This document shows, piece after piece, positions 1 through 6,039 of a DNA stretch of 6,039 nucleotides. Origin of the DNA: Patescibacteria group bacterium. Its GTDB lineage: Bacteria; Patescibacteriota; Minisyncoccia; Phycocordibacterales; UBA2100. Position numbers and translations under genes: made by a program. The DNA lies in assembly GCA_015491055.1 (NCBI GenBank), contig WFWP01000026.1, positions 1 through 6,039 of the forward strand, in the 5' to 3' direction. Below the pieces are notes generated by a model. That model was given only the letters and a program-made list of their open reading frames with translations. It was not told where the DNA came from and made no database searches. Each line of letters opens with the position of its first letter. Position 1 is the stretch's first letter.

Positions 1-113
1 CCATTATAAAACTTGGACACATTCTTAAAATGAACGAGATCACCGTGTTCACCATGGCGCGCGCTCTCCCTCGCATCGTTCATCACTTCGGTTTTATGTT
101 TTCGCTTACGCAT
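1..113 (-). CDS. ABC transporter ATP-binding protein, N-terminal fragment (possibly FtsE)
   Basis: Only the first 37 codons are in the window; the gene continues past the left edge. The segment LVHFKNVSKFYN (residues 26-37) is a typical first beta-strand of an ABC nucleotide-binding domain, and the Tyr of FYN sits where the A-loop aromatic that stacks on adenine is expected. The Walker A motif would lie beyond the edge. FtsE (cell-division ABC ATPase working with FtsX) and LolD/MacB-type ATPases begin this way; FtsE is my preferred guess but cannot be proved here. The ATG at 113 was chosen because an extended -10 promoter ends 10 bases upstream. The frame stays open further upstream, and ATG codon 11 is an alternative start. 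About 25 charged, polar residues precede the domain, longer than usual for FtsE. No Shine-Dalgarno is visible. The gene lies 79 bases after the Clp ATPase, on the same strand. Confidence 0.7.
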   Translation of the reverse strand, partial: MRKRKHKTEVMNDARESARHGEHGDLVHFKNVSKFYN

Positions 114-123
114 ACTCGGGACA

Positions 124-150
124 AGTATACCATCAAATACCAATCGGCAA
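124..150 (-). promoter_or_regulatory. Extended -10 promoter of the ABC ATPase gene
   Basis: On the minus strand, TATACT (129-124) matches five of six consensus -10 bases and is preceded by TGG (132-130), giving an extended TGN -10. The -35 is weak: TTGCCG at 150-145 is 15 bases away, and TTTTGC at 152-147 is 17 bases away. Transcription would start near 117, leaving a leader of about 4 bases before the ATG at 113, so the mRNA would be effectively leaderless. The site lies between the Clp stop codon and the ABC gene, so the ABC gene need not depend on readthrough. Confidence 0.55.
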
Positions 151-192
151 AATTTTTTAAGCACATGCCTTACACCCCATTTCACACTCGGT

Positions 193-2904
193 TCACAATT
201 GAGTTTCAAGCTTTTTTGTCGTGTTTACCGATGCAGACAACTCTCCGTTACCTCGCCTTTCAATGTCAAACACATACTTACCGTCATTAACACCCAATTT
301 AATCTTTATATTTTCAGGCATACCCTCCTGAACCAACAAAGAAGATAAAGGTGTAAGAATTTCATACTCTATAAATCTCTTGACAGGTCTTGCGCCATAC
401 TGCGGATTATAAACTTTTTCCACAATATCTTTTATTACACTTGCGGGAATTTGCAAACGGATTCCCCGTGTTTTTAATCTGTCTTTCACTTCATTTAACC
501 GCATTTTGGTTACCTCTCCTATATCTTTTTTACTCAATACATTAAATACAAGCACCTCGTCAATTCTGTTCAGGAATTCCGGTCTGAAAAAATCTTTTAG
601 CGCCTCTTCAATTTTCTTCTTCTGCTCATAGCGAATGCGCTCCTCTGTTTGCGTATCCGTATTTGCAAAACCTATTTTTGTCATATTCTGCAAATATTCC
701 GCTCCCAAATTGCCTGTCATGATTATTATCGTGTTCTTAAAATTGACTTTCCTGCCCTTCGCGTCCGTCAATTCTCCATTATCCAAAACTTGGAGTAACA
801 GATTAAATATATCCGGATGCGCTTTTTCAATTTCGTCAAACAACAAAACCGAATATGGTCTATGTCTCACGAGTTCCGTCAAACTTCCACCGTCTTCATG
901 GCCGACATATCCGGGAGGGGATCCGATCATCTTGCTCATAGCATGCCTTTCCATATATTCGCTCATATCCACCCTGATCAAAGCGTCCTCATTGTCAAAC
1001 AAAAATTCCGCCAACCTTTTCGCCAATTCGGTTTTGCCGACCCCGCTGGGACCCAAAAATATAAAGGAACCCAATGGACGATTCGGATCGGATACACCTG
1101 TTCTTGCGCGCATAACCGCCCCCGTTATTGATTTTATTATTTCATCTTGCCCTATTATATGAGACTTCAACTCATCTTCCATGCGAGACAATTTTCGCAA
1201 TTCATCTTCAAGAATTTTATTTGAAGGCACACCGGAAATTCTCGCAACAATTTCAGCTATATCAGCTTCATCTACCTCTTCTTTTATAATTCTCCGTTCG
1301 GACTGCATTTCCTTCAATTTCTTAACATTATCTTTTATGCGTTTTTCCAATTTGGGAATACGCCCGTATCTTATCATTGCCACACTTTCCAAATCCTGAG
1401 CATTTTCACTAATCTCCGCCTCTCTTTGCAATTTTTCCAATGTTTCCTTATCTGCGCGTATGGACATATGCAAATCCCTTTCAAGTTCCCATCTCATGTT
1501 CAACTCTCGACTACTTTCCCGGATATCGGCTATTTGCTTGTTTATCTTGGCTTTTCTTGCCCTCGCTTTTGCGATACCGGCAACAATATCGCTTTGCAAA
1601 GCTTTCTTTTCTATCTCCAAATCACGAATTCTGTTATGCGCCCTCTGCAACTCATCCGGCTTGTTCTCCAAAGACAATCTTGCAAAACTCATGGCCTCGT
1701 CAATCACATCTATGGCTTTGTCCGGCAAATATCTGTCCGTAATGTACCTGACCGACAAATCAACCGCCGCTTCCAACGCTTTATCCGTTATGCGAACACC
1801 GTGATAAATCTCATATTTCTCTTTAAGACCTCTTAAAATCACCAATGTATCCTCCCTGCTCGGTTCCCCGACATGAACCGGCTGAAATCTTCTTGTCAAC
1901 GCGGCATCTTTTTCTATATGTTTTTGATATTCGGCGAATGTTGTAGCGCCTATAACGCGAATCTGCCCTCTGGCCAAAGCGGGCTTGAGCATGTTTGCGG
2001 CATCCAAAGAATCTCCCGCAGAACCTGCCCCGATTATGGTATGCAATTCATCTATAAACAATATAATATTCCCTTCCGATCTCTCCACCTCTTTCATTAA
2101 CAATTTCAATCTGTCTTCAAATTCCCCCCTGAATTTCGTTCCGGCAACCAACAGACCTATATCCAAAGAAACAACTTCTTTATCCCTCAAACTCTCGGGC
2201 ACTTCGCCGGCAATTATTTTTTGCGCCAAGCCCTCGGCTATAGCCGTCTTGCCCACACCCGGCTCCCCCAAAAGAATGGGGTTGTTTTTCTTTCTGCGAG
2301 ACAAAATTTGCACGACTCTATCTATCTCCTTATCTCTGCCTATTACCGGATCCAGTTTATGCTCCTGAGCGAGTTTGGTTAAAGAACGAGTATATCTTGC
2401 TATGGCTCTGTTGCGTCTTGCAATTTGAGACGGGTTTATCTCCCCTTTCTGCATTGCCAAATACACATTTAACACATCCGATCTGCGTATTTTGAATTTT
2501 CTCCATATATGCGCCGTATTGCCGGGTTCATCTATCATGGAAATCAATATATGCTCCGTTGATGCAAAACCGTCACCCATGGATTCGGCAAGTTTTATGG
2601 ATTTCTCAATTATATTTACGGTCTCGGGCGTCAAATATATTTGAAAAGAAGGAGATATAACGCCACCCATATTGCTTTCAAGCGCATCTTCAACCTCCTC
2701 TCCCATTGCGACCGTATCCACCTTCAAATATTCAAGTATGGTCAACATCATGCTTTCATCTTGCAACATCATCGCGGTCAACAAATGCAAAGGGGTGACT
2801 TGCGTCTTATTGCGCTCTATTGCTATCTGATGCGCTTTATGTATCGCTTCTTTGGCTTTTGTTGTAAATTTATGAAATCCGGGTCCTTGCATATTGTCGT
2901 ACAT
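193..2904 (-). CDS. clpB/clpC: Clp/Hsp100 AAA+ unfoldase, ClpB-like with a ClpC-like IGF loop
   Basis: A 903-residue two-ring AAA+ ATPase that threads proteins through a central pore in the cytoplasm. Order: double Clp N-domain (about 10-150); first AAA+ domain with Walker A GEPGVGKT (213-220), pore loop KFRG (257-260), Walker B ILFIDE (281-286) and arginine fingers LTRRF (336-340); a middle coiled coil of about 130 residues (about 410-545) with the ClpB-type motif YGRIPKLEK (513-521); second AAA+ domain with Walker A GPSGVGKT (618-625), pore loop GYVG (665-668), Walker B VLLFDE (686-691), sensor 1 MTGN (729-732), arginine finger RPEFLNRID (774-782) and sensor 2 GARP (837-840). Length and middle domain say ClpB, a disaggregase. 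However, KIGF (743-746) lies where ClpC and ClpA carry the ClpP-docking loop. The gene starts 34 bases after mltG. No Shine-Dalgarno or CIRCE element is visible; a weak promoter (TAGACA, 17 bases, CATTAT, 2952-2924) overlaps the mltG end. ATG codon 5 is an alternative start. Confidence 0.96.
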   Translation of the reverse strand: MYDNMQGPGFHKFTTKAKEAIHKAHQIAIERNKTQVTPLHLLTAMMLQDESMMLTILEYLKVDTVAMGEEVEDALESNMGGVISPSFQIYLTPETVNIIEKSIKLAESMGDGFASTEHILISMIDEPGNTAHIWRKFKIRRSDVLNVYLAMQKGEINPSQIARRNRAIARYTRSLTKLAQEHKLDPVIGRDKEIDRVVQILSRRKKNNPILLGEPGVGKTAIAEGLAQKIIAGEVPESLRDKEVVSLDIGLLVAGTKFRGEFEDRLKLLMKEVERSEGNIILFIDELHTIIGAGSAGDSLDAANMLKPALARGQIRVIGATTFAEYQKHIEKDAALTRRFQPVHVGEPSREDTLVILRGLKEKYEIYHGVRITDKALEAAVDLSVRYITDRYLPDKAIDVIDEAMSFARLSLENKPDELQRAHNRIRDLEIEKKALQSDIVAGIAKARARKAKINKQIADIRESSRELNMRWELERDLHMSIRADKETLEKLQREAEISENAQDLESVAMIRYGRIPKLEKRIKDNVKKLKEMQSERRIIKEEVDEADIAEIVARISGVPSNKILEDELRKLSRMEDELKSHIIGQDEIIKSITGAVMRARTGVSDPNRPLGSFIFLGPSGVGKTELAKRLAEFLFDNEDALIRVDMSEYMERHAMSKMIGSPPGYVGHEDGGSLTELVRHRPYSVLLFDEIEKAHPDIFNLLLQVLDNGELTDAKGRKVNFKNTIIIMTGNLGAEYLQNMTKIGFANTDTQTEERIRYEQKKKIEEALKDFFRPEFLNRIDEVLVFNVLSKKDIGEVTKMRLNEVKDRLKTRGIRLQIPASVIKDIVEKVYNPQYGARPVKRFIEYEILTPLSSLLVQEGMPENIKIKLGVNDGKYVFDIERRGNGELSASVNTTKKLETQL

Positions 2905-2938
2905 TTAGTGTAAATGTCATATAATAATGCCTCAAAAA

Positions 2939-3994
2939 TCAACGATTGTCTATATATTTTCTTTTTAGTGCAAGATGTTGCTCATATGTTTTGCTGAAAT
3001 AAGTGGTCCCATCTTTGTCTGCCAAATAAAACAACCATTTTTTGTCCCTATCGGCGGGATTTGCCGTCGCTCGCATTGCAGATAAACTCGGAGATCCCAA
3101 AGGTCCCGGTGGAAGACCTTTATGCACATATGTATTGTAAGGCGATTGATTTTTCATATCTGATTTTGTTACCTGAAAAGTTCCTTTGTTCATAAGATAA
3201 ACAAAAGATACATCAACCTGCAACGGCATATCAATGTCCAATCTGTTCAACAGCACTCCCGCAATCTTTCTTCTGTCTTCGTATTTCCACGCCTCCAACT
3301 CAACAATGGATGCCAAGGTTACAAATTCATGCAATGTTAAACCTGTTTTCTCGGCATCGTCTTTAACTTCTTCATATTTGTCAAAGAAATTATCCACCAT
3401 TGTTCCGACTATCACATTGGGAGAAGCATTGGGCAAAAAATAGTAGGTGTCCGGAAATAAATACCCTTCATATTTATTCGCCACATTTACGAATTCCTCC
3501 TTGTCAAACTTTATCATCTTTTCTTCCAAAATACTCGCTATATCTTTCACGGTACCTCCCGCGGGAACTCGCACGACAACGGGATCCAAACCATAAGCTC
3601 CGATTCTAATACGCTTAACCACCTCAAAAACGGATACGGGGTGCTTGAATATATAATCTCCCGCAAACATTTTTTTATCCGCTCCGTATAATCTTACAAT
3701 CCATTCAAAAAATGTGGCACTGCGAATCACATTGTTATCCTCCAAATGCTTCGCGATGGCCGATATGTTCATTCCTTCCGATATGCTTATCAAATTATTG
3801 GATGGAAAATTTGACGGCGCGCGCACAAAATCAAAATATATGATAACACCGACCACAATGGCTATAAACAACATGATTTTTGATTTAAAATTTGCATTGG
3901 AAGTCAAATTGCGCCACACTTCACGCCAAAAGCGCTTAATCTTACTCTCTGAATCAAACGATTCATTAAAAATATCATTTTTATGTAAACCCAT
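2939..3994 (-). CDS. mltG: Endolytic murein transglycosylase MltG (YceG family)
   Basis: MltG is an inner-membrane enzyme that cleaves nascent glycan strands inside the chain and is thought to set their length during wall synthesis. Residues are numbered from the ATG at 3994 (351 aa). There is a short basic cytoplasmic tail, one membrane segment (about 40-54, IMLFIAIVVGVIIYF), a LysM-like subdomain (about 67-125), and the catalytic YceG domain. Family hallmarks are EGYLFPDTY (176-184), LASIVE (227-232) with Glu232 matching catalytic Glu218 of E. coli MltG, GVLLNRL (246-252), PLQVD (257-261), and a GLPPGP turn (293-298). All catalytic-domain motifs look intact. The frame is open further upstream to a TTG at 4069 that overlaps the previous stop codon (TTGA), adding 25 residues with no family resemblance and no Shine-Dalgarno; I prefer the ATG. 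Its place between a membrane protein and the Clp ATPase fits an envelope cluster. Confidence 0.94.
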   Translation of the reverse strand: MGLHKNDIFNESFDSESKIKRFWREVWRNLTSNANFKSKIMLFIAIVVGVIIYFDFVRAPSNFPSNNLISISEGMNISAIAKHLEDNNVIRSATFFEWIVRLYGADKKMFAGDYIFKHPVSVFEVVKRIRIGAYGLDPVVVRVPAGGTVKDIASILEEKMIKFDKEEFVNVANKYEGYLFPDTYYFLPNASPNVIVGTMVDNFFDKYEEVKDDAEKTGLTLHEFVTLASIVELEAWKYEDRRKIAGVLLNRLDIDMPLQVDVSFVYLMNKGTFQVTKSDMKNQSPYNTYVHKGLPPGPLGSPSLSAMRATANPADRDKKWLFYLADKDGTTYFSKTYEQHLALKRKYIDNR

Positions 3995-4065
3995 ACAAAA
4001 TATACTCTCAATATAATTAATCAATGATATCCATAATCTACAAACTTGTTTAATATGCTCAACAA

Positions 4066-5385
4066 TCAACCGGTCGGTAAATTTGAAGGAGGGGCGGCGG
4101 ATCGCGCATGCGATTTGTCCATGCCCGGCACCGCGCCTTCTTCACTCGGAAAATGAAATATGGTTGCAAGTTCTTCCGTTGACAAAGTTATCGCAGGTCT
4201 CTTATACGGCGCCCTGAAACCGCTCCTCAATTGATATGCCCTGATAAAAGTGTTCATAACTTTTTCATGACTCGGTAAAGTGTAATCTTGCCAAGGGTAA
4301 GAACCGCCAAGCGCCACACCGTCCGGAGCAAAGCTGTTAAAGCCGTTATAATTTGCAAACATTTTCACAATGGATTGAATACGCAAAGTGTCATGATGTT
4401 CTTTATCCGCATAATACACGCTTCGTATTATACAATCAAATGCCGGCTTTGTGCTTACCCTGTGAACCGCCTCAACTTTTGCCCTGTCTGTCGGTGTCAA
4501 TAATGCCATACCACGCAACTTCTCATCAGGGTTGCTCGGATCGGGATATTCCGGGCTTTTGTCCGCATATATTTTATCTATCAACTCTTCCGCTTCATTT
4601 GCCACATCTCTATCAGATTTTTGAAATAAAATTTGCATCCATATTTGCTCACCTTCACCCGCCAACGCGAACCTTTCCAGCATGTTGACCATTGGATCTA
4701 TTTTGGTTTCAACCCTATCTGCGTTTTCATGCAAGCCAAAATCATAATATGTTTTAATTGGCAACGCTTCTTCATCGCTCAATTTATATCTCATACCCCA
4801 TGCAAAATGCGTCTCGGAATTATATGGTAAAACATCTGTATAATCTTCAACCGGCACCATCTTAACCTCAGGGTATTGAGCGTACAAATGCGCTTCAACA
4901 TGCTCCTTATACCTCTCCCAACACCACAAATACATCTTCACGCTACCCTCTTTTCCCACTATTTCCAAAGAAAACCACGGACGTACGCGACCTTTCCAAT
5001 ACTTGTCAAAACCCGTACCCTCTCCTTGCGTTAACAACAGTCCTTCAAAAAACAACTCCATCGCTTTCGGCGATTTATGCACCGTTTTCGGAACTATCAA
5101 TTCATACAATTGCCCTTTTTGATCGTCCTGCGCCAAAAATTGCAATTGTATATAATCCAACCACAGATTCCATATTGCATAGATCAATGCTGGAGTAAAC
5201 CACAACGGAGATGTTACAAACAAAACAACACCTATCGCAAGCAAACCCTCGGGATTTAAAAAAGCGAGAGGAGCCAAAACGGCCACTAACAATAAATAAA
5301 AAGCATGTGCTGATTGTATGTCATGATCCGTTGCGTATGAATGTACGCTTTTTAAGTGCTCCTTCACAAAATCAAAAACCTTCAT
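4066..5385 (-). CDS. Membrane-anchored protein resembling the N-terminal half of a VirD4/HerA-like ATPase
   Basis: A 439-residue protein of unproved function. Residues 1-25 are polar, two or three membrane segments follow (about 28-43 and 48-75), and the rest is soluble and probably cytoplasmic. The soluble part includes KSPKAMELFF (104-113), a Trp/Tyr-rich stretch around DKYWKGRVRPWFSLEI (127-142) and EAHLYAQYPEV (164-174). The tail has TEELATIFHFPS (403-414) and ends in APPSNLPTG (431-439). From memory, unverified, this combination occurs in Patescibacteria proteins where the PPxNLP linker leads into a HerA/VirD4-type ATPase domain. Here translation stops at that linker: there is no Walker motif, and none of the three frames immediately downstream continues the family. 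It may therefore be a truncated or naturally split subunit of a secretion or pilus-like machine. The ATG at 5385 is supported by a promoter immediately upstream. Its TGA is the last feature before mltG, which is probably co-transcribed. Confidence 0.85.
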   Translation of the reverse strand: MKVFDFVKEHLKSVHSYATDHDIQSAHAFYLLLVAVLAPLAFLNPEGLLAIGVVLFVTSPLWFTPALIYAIWNLWLDYIQLQFLAQDDQKGQLYELIVPKTVHKSPKAMELFFEGLLLTQGEGTGFDKYWKGRVRPWFSLEIVGKEGSVKMYLWCWERYKEHVEAHLYAQYPEVKMVPVEDYTDVLPYNSETHFAWGMRYKLSDEEALPIKTYYDFGLHENADRVETKIDPMVNMLERFALAGEGEQIWMQILFQKSDRDVANEAEELIDKIYADKSPEYPDPSNPDEKLRGMALLTPTDRAKVEAVHRVSTKPAFDCIIRSVYYADKEHHDTLRIQSIVKMFANYNGFNSFAPDGVALGGSYPWQDYTLPSHEKVMNTFIRAYQLRSGFRAPYKRPAITLSTEELATIFHFPSEEGAVPGMDKSHARSAAPPSNLPTG

Positions 5386-5394
5386 AATTCAAAT

Positions 5395-5403
5395 ATGATA
5401 GCA
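5395..5403 (-). promoter_or_regulatory. Extended -10 promoter of the 439-residue membrane protein gene
   Basis: On the minus strand, TGCTATCAT is a TGN extended -10 followed by a TATCAT hexamer (5400-5395, five of six consensus). No good -35 is seen; TTATCA with a 19-base spacer is the nearest. The expected start of transcription is near 5388, giving a leader of about 3 bases before the ATG at 5385. There is no Shine-Dalgarno upstream, so the message should be leaderless. It probably drives mltG as well. Confidence 0.5.
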
Positions 5404-5584
5404 TACAAATCAGAGGGTATGATAAAAATTAGACAATTTGAAAAATCGCGAAATTTACTTTTCCAATCACTTTTTTTAAATTAAACCCTCAACCCGGAAC
5501 AATGAAATAAATATGATGCAAGACCGAATAACCTTATTGAAAAGTCAAATAAAATACTTTTTGCGCTTAAAATTGTAAACAAAT

Positions 5585-5694
5585 CAAAACTTCTTTCCTT
5601 CCTTAAGCCCTTTATGTGCTTATGCGCGAGTGTTTATAAAATAAGGAAAAGTTTTGCGTTATTCATTCGCATATAAGCTAAGATCAAGGAAAGA
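5585..5694. repeat. Nested inverted repeats, candidate structured RNA
   Basis: Two competing foldings share one left arm. In the first, TCTTTCCTT (5592-5600) pairs perfectly with AAGGAAAGA (5686-5694), and inside it GCTTATGCG (5618-5626) pairs with CGCATATAAGC (5668-5678) apart from a 2-base bulge. AATAA (5640-5644) and TTATT (5659-5663) could extend the core. In the second, CAAAACTT plus TTCCTT (5585-5600) pairs with AAGGAAAAGTTTTG (5643-5656), again with a 2-base bulge, enclosing a small hairpin TAAGC/GCTTA (5604-5622). Such mutually exclusive pairings fit a structured or regulatory RNA, but no clear promoter or terminator flanks it and I recognise no known RNA family. The strand is undetermined. 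Confidence 0.35.
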
Positions 5695-5800
5695 TTAAGT
5701 CATCCTCCTATAAAATGTCTCGGTTGACCCTTTGCGATGTTTTTATTGCAGGAATGAGAAAGAAAGCTTACGGGTTTGGGGTTGAAGCTAAATTTAATTT

Positions 5801-5833
5801 TTGCGAAAACGAAATATACATGTATCATATAAT
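5801..5833 (+). promoter_or_regulatory. Promoter of tRNA-Ser(CGA)
   Basis: TATAAT (5828-5833) is a perfect consensus -10, predicting a start near 5840 and a leader of about 8 bases before the mature tRNA. The best -35 is TTGCGA (5801-5806); its 21-base spacing to TATAAT is long. It is 16 bases from an overlapping alternative -10, TATCAT (5823-5828). A 10-base palindrome, ATACATGTAT (5816-5825), fills most of the spacer. Confidence 0.6.
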
Positions 5834-5847
5834 TTCGCAATTGCGAA
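5834..5847. repeat. 14-base perfect palindrome between the -10 box and the tRNA 5' end
   Basis: TTCGCAATTGCGAA is its own reverse complement. It starts on the base after the TATAAT box and ends on the base before the mature tRNA. The half-site TTGCGAA also occurs at 5801-5807, over the candidate -35. It could be an operator for a dimeric repressor, or a leader element near the RNase P cleavage site. The palindrome is certain; its role is inferred. Confidence 0.75.
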
Positions 5848-5932
5848 GGAGGGTTGCCCGGAATTGGTAACGGACCGCGCTCGAAACGCGGCGCGCCCTT
5901 GGCGCTTGTGGGTTCGAGTCCCACACCCTCCG
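5848..5932 (+). tRNA. tRNA-Ser, anticodon CGA
   Basis: An 85-base class II tRNA that reads the UCG codon. The acceptor stem GGAGGGT (5848-5854) pairs with ACCCTCC (5925-5931), and the discriminator base G (5932) is the serine type. The D stem is CCG (5858-5860) with CGG (5871-5873) around a loop containing the invariant GG. The anticodon stem CCGCG/CGCGG (5875-5879 and 5887-5891) encloses CTCGAAA with anticodon CGA at 5882-5884. The long variable arm has a GCGCC/GGCGC stem (5893-5897 and 5901-5905), characteristic of tRNA-Ser. The T arm is GTGGG-TTCGAGT-CCCAC. CCA is not encoded, so a CCA-adding enzyme must supply it. Position 14 appears to be G instead of the usual A. Confidence 0.97.
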
Positions 5933-5934
5933 CA

Positions 5935-5980
5935 AACAAAAAACGAAGACGATGCGAAGCATCGGATGAGTATTTTTGTT
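5935..5980 (+). terminator. Terminator-like hairpin after tRNA-Ser
   Basis: The apical stem CGATGC/GCATCG (5950-5955 and 5959-5964, loop GAA) is perfect. An outer stem, AACAAAAA (5935-5942) with TTTTTGTT (5973-5980), brings a T run to the 3' side, with an imperfect internal loop between. The A/T symmetry is typical of bidirectional intrinsic terminators. The T run lies about 8 bases beyond the apical stem, so efficiency is uncertain. Confidence 0.45.
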
Positions 5981-6024
5981 CGGAGGGGTGGGATCTCGAA
6001 AAGAGGCGCGCGCGAAGCCCGCGG
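5973..6024 (-). repeat. Decayed inverted copy of the tRNA-Ser 3' end
   Basis: Read on the minus strand, TTCGAGATCCCACCCCTCCG (6000-5981) followed by AACAAAAA nearly repeats the T arm, acceptor strand and trailer of the tRNA on the plus strand (TTCGAGTCCCACACCCTCCG, 5913-5932), apart from small insertions and deletions. Further upstream, CCGCG and GCGCGCC elements (6024-6007) loosely echo the anticodon and variable arms. No proper T stem can form, so this is not a working tRNA. The stretch to the window end is GC-rich, unlike the rest of the window. Confidence 0.5.
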
Positions 6025-6039
6025 AACGGAGTGGAGCGG

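Larger units (their letters stand above)
5386..5847. other. Non-coding region between divergent genes
   Basis: About 460 AT-rich bases separate the minus-strand membrane-protein gene from the plus-strand tRNA. At its left end is the membrane-protein promoter, and at its right end the tRNA promoter and palindrome. In the middle is the nested inverted repeat described separately. I see no credible coding region: open frames are short, lack family motifs, or run into the tRNA. Bases 5405-5584 show only T-rich and A-rich runs, such as the seven Ts near 5470, with no hairpin good enough to call a terminator. Confidence 0.6.

Noticed and set aside
635..1162. 175-residue open frame on the plus strand inside the Clp ATPase gene
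   Set aside because: It is a shadow of the clearly conserved minus-strand AAA+ coding sequence and has no motif of its own. The same applies to the other plus-strand open frames inside the three minus-strand genes.
4010..4070. Possible frameshift joining the membrane protein to a lost ATPase domain
   Set aside because: All three minus-strand frames just after the stop were read, and none shows ATPase-like sequence or a Walker motif, so a simple frameshift does not explain the short protein.
5460..5500. Intrinsic terminator near the T run at about 5470
   Set aside because: The T run has no GC-rich hairpin directly before it on either strand.
5701..5710. Strong Shine-Dalgarno-like AGGAGG on the minus strand
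   Set aside because: It is followed at once by ATG ACT TAA, a two-codon frame, and the ATG is too close to the AGGAGG. Probably chance.
5715..5870. 51-residue open frame on the plus strand starting MSRLTLCDVF
   Set aside because: It runs through the tRNA promoter and into the tRNA D arm, has no Shine-Dalgarno, and shows no known motif.
5700..5939. 79-residue open frame on the minus strand, antisense to the tRNA
   Set aside because: Its first third is simply the reverse complement of tRNA-Ser (the GLEPTSAKGAPRFERG type of peptide commonly mis-annotated opposite tRNA-Ser). The rest covers the tRNA promoter, and no family is recognised.
5981..6039. Second tRNA gene on the minus strand
   Set aside because: Only the 3' T-loop and acceptor strand resemble a tRNA. 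No T stem forms, and no matching 5' acceptor strand is seen before the window edge.

Overview
The window looks like a piece of an AT-rich bacterial genome, most likely from the Candidate Phyla Radiation (Patescibacteria, Parcubacteria-like). This is an inference from three things: the 439-residue membrane protein resembles a family I remember mainly from those genomes, translation starts lack convincing Shine-Dalgarno sequences, and the tRNA has no encoded CCA. No rRNA or taxonomic marker is present, so the assignment is provisional.

Layout. The protein genes are all on the minus strand and read right to left from 5385: a membrane protein (4066-5385), the lytic transglycosylase MltG (2939-3994, or from a TTG at 4069), a large Clp/Hsp100 AAA+ ATPase (193-2904), and the start of an ABC ATPase, possibly FtsE, that runs off the left edge (1-113). 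Spacing is tight (71 bases or a TTGA overlap, then 34 bases, then 79 bases). The first and last genes each appear to have their own promoter, with an extended -10 element so close to the ATG that the transcripts should be nearly leaderless.

The right-hand part is non-coding. A stretch of about 460 bases (5386-5847) separates the divergent membrane-protein gene from a tRNA-Ser(CGA) gene on the plus strand (5848-5932). It holds the two outward promoters and a nested inverted repeat (5585-5694) that could be a structured RNA. The tRNA has a consensus TATAAT box followed directly by a 14-base perfect palindrome that ends at the mature 5' end. Downstream lie a terminator-like hairpin and a GC-rich tail containing a decayed, inverted copy of the tRNA 3' end.

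How the genes may fit together. MltG cuts nascent glycan strands, FtsE-like ATPases control septal peptidoglycan hydrolysis, and the 439-residue protein resembles the membrane-anchored front half of a VirD4/HerA-like ATPase. Together they suggest a cell-envelope cluster, with the Clp machine supplying protein quality control. The two most notable points are a Clp ATPase that combines a ClpB-type middle domain with a ClpP-docking-like IGF loop, and the 439-residue protein ending exactly where I expect an ATPase domain to begin.
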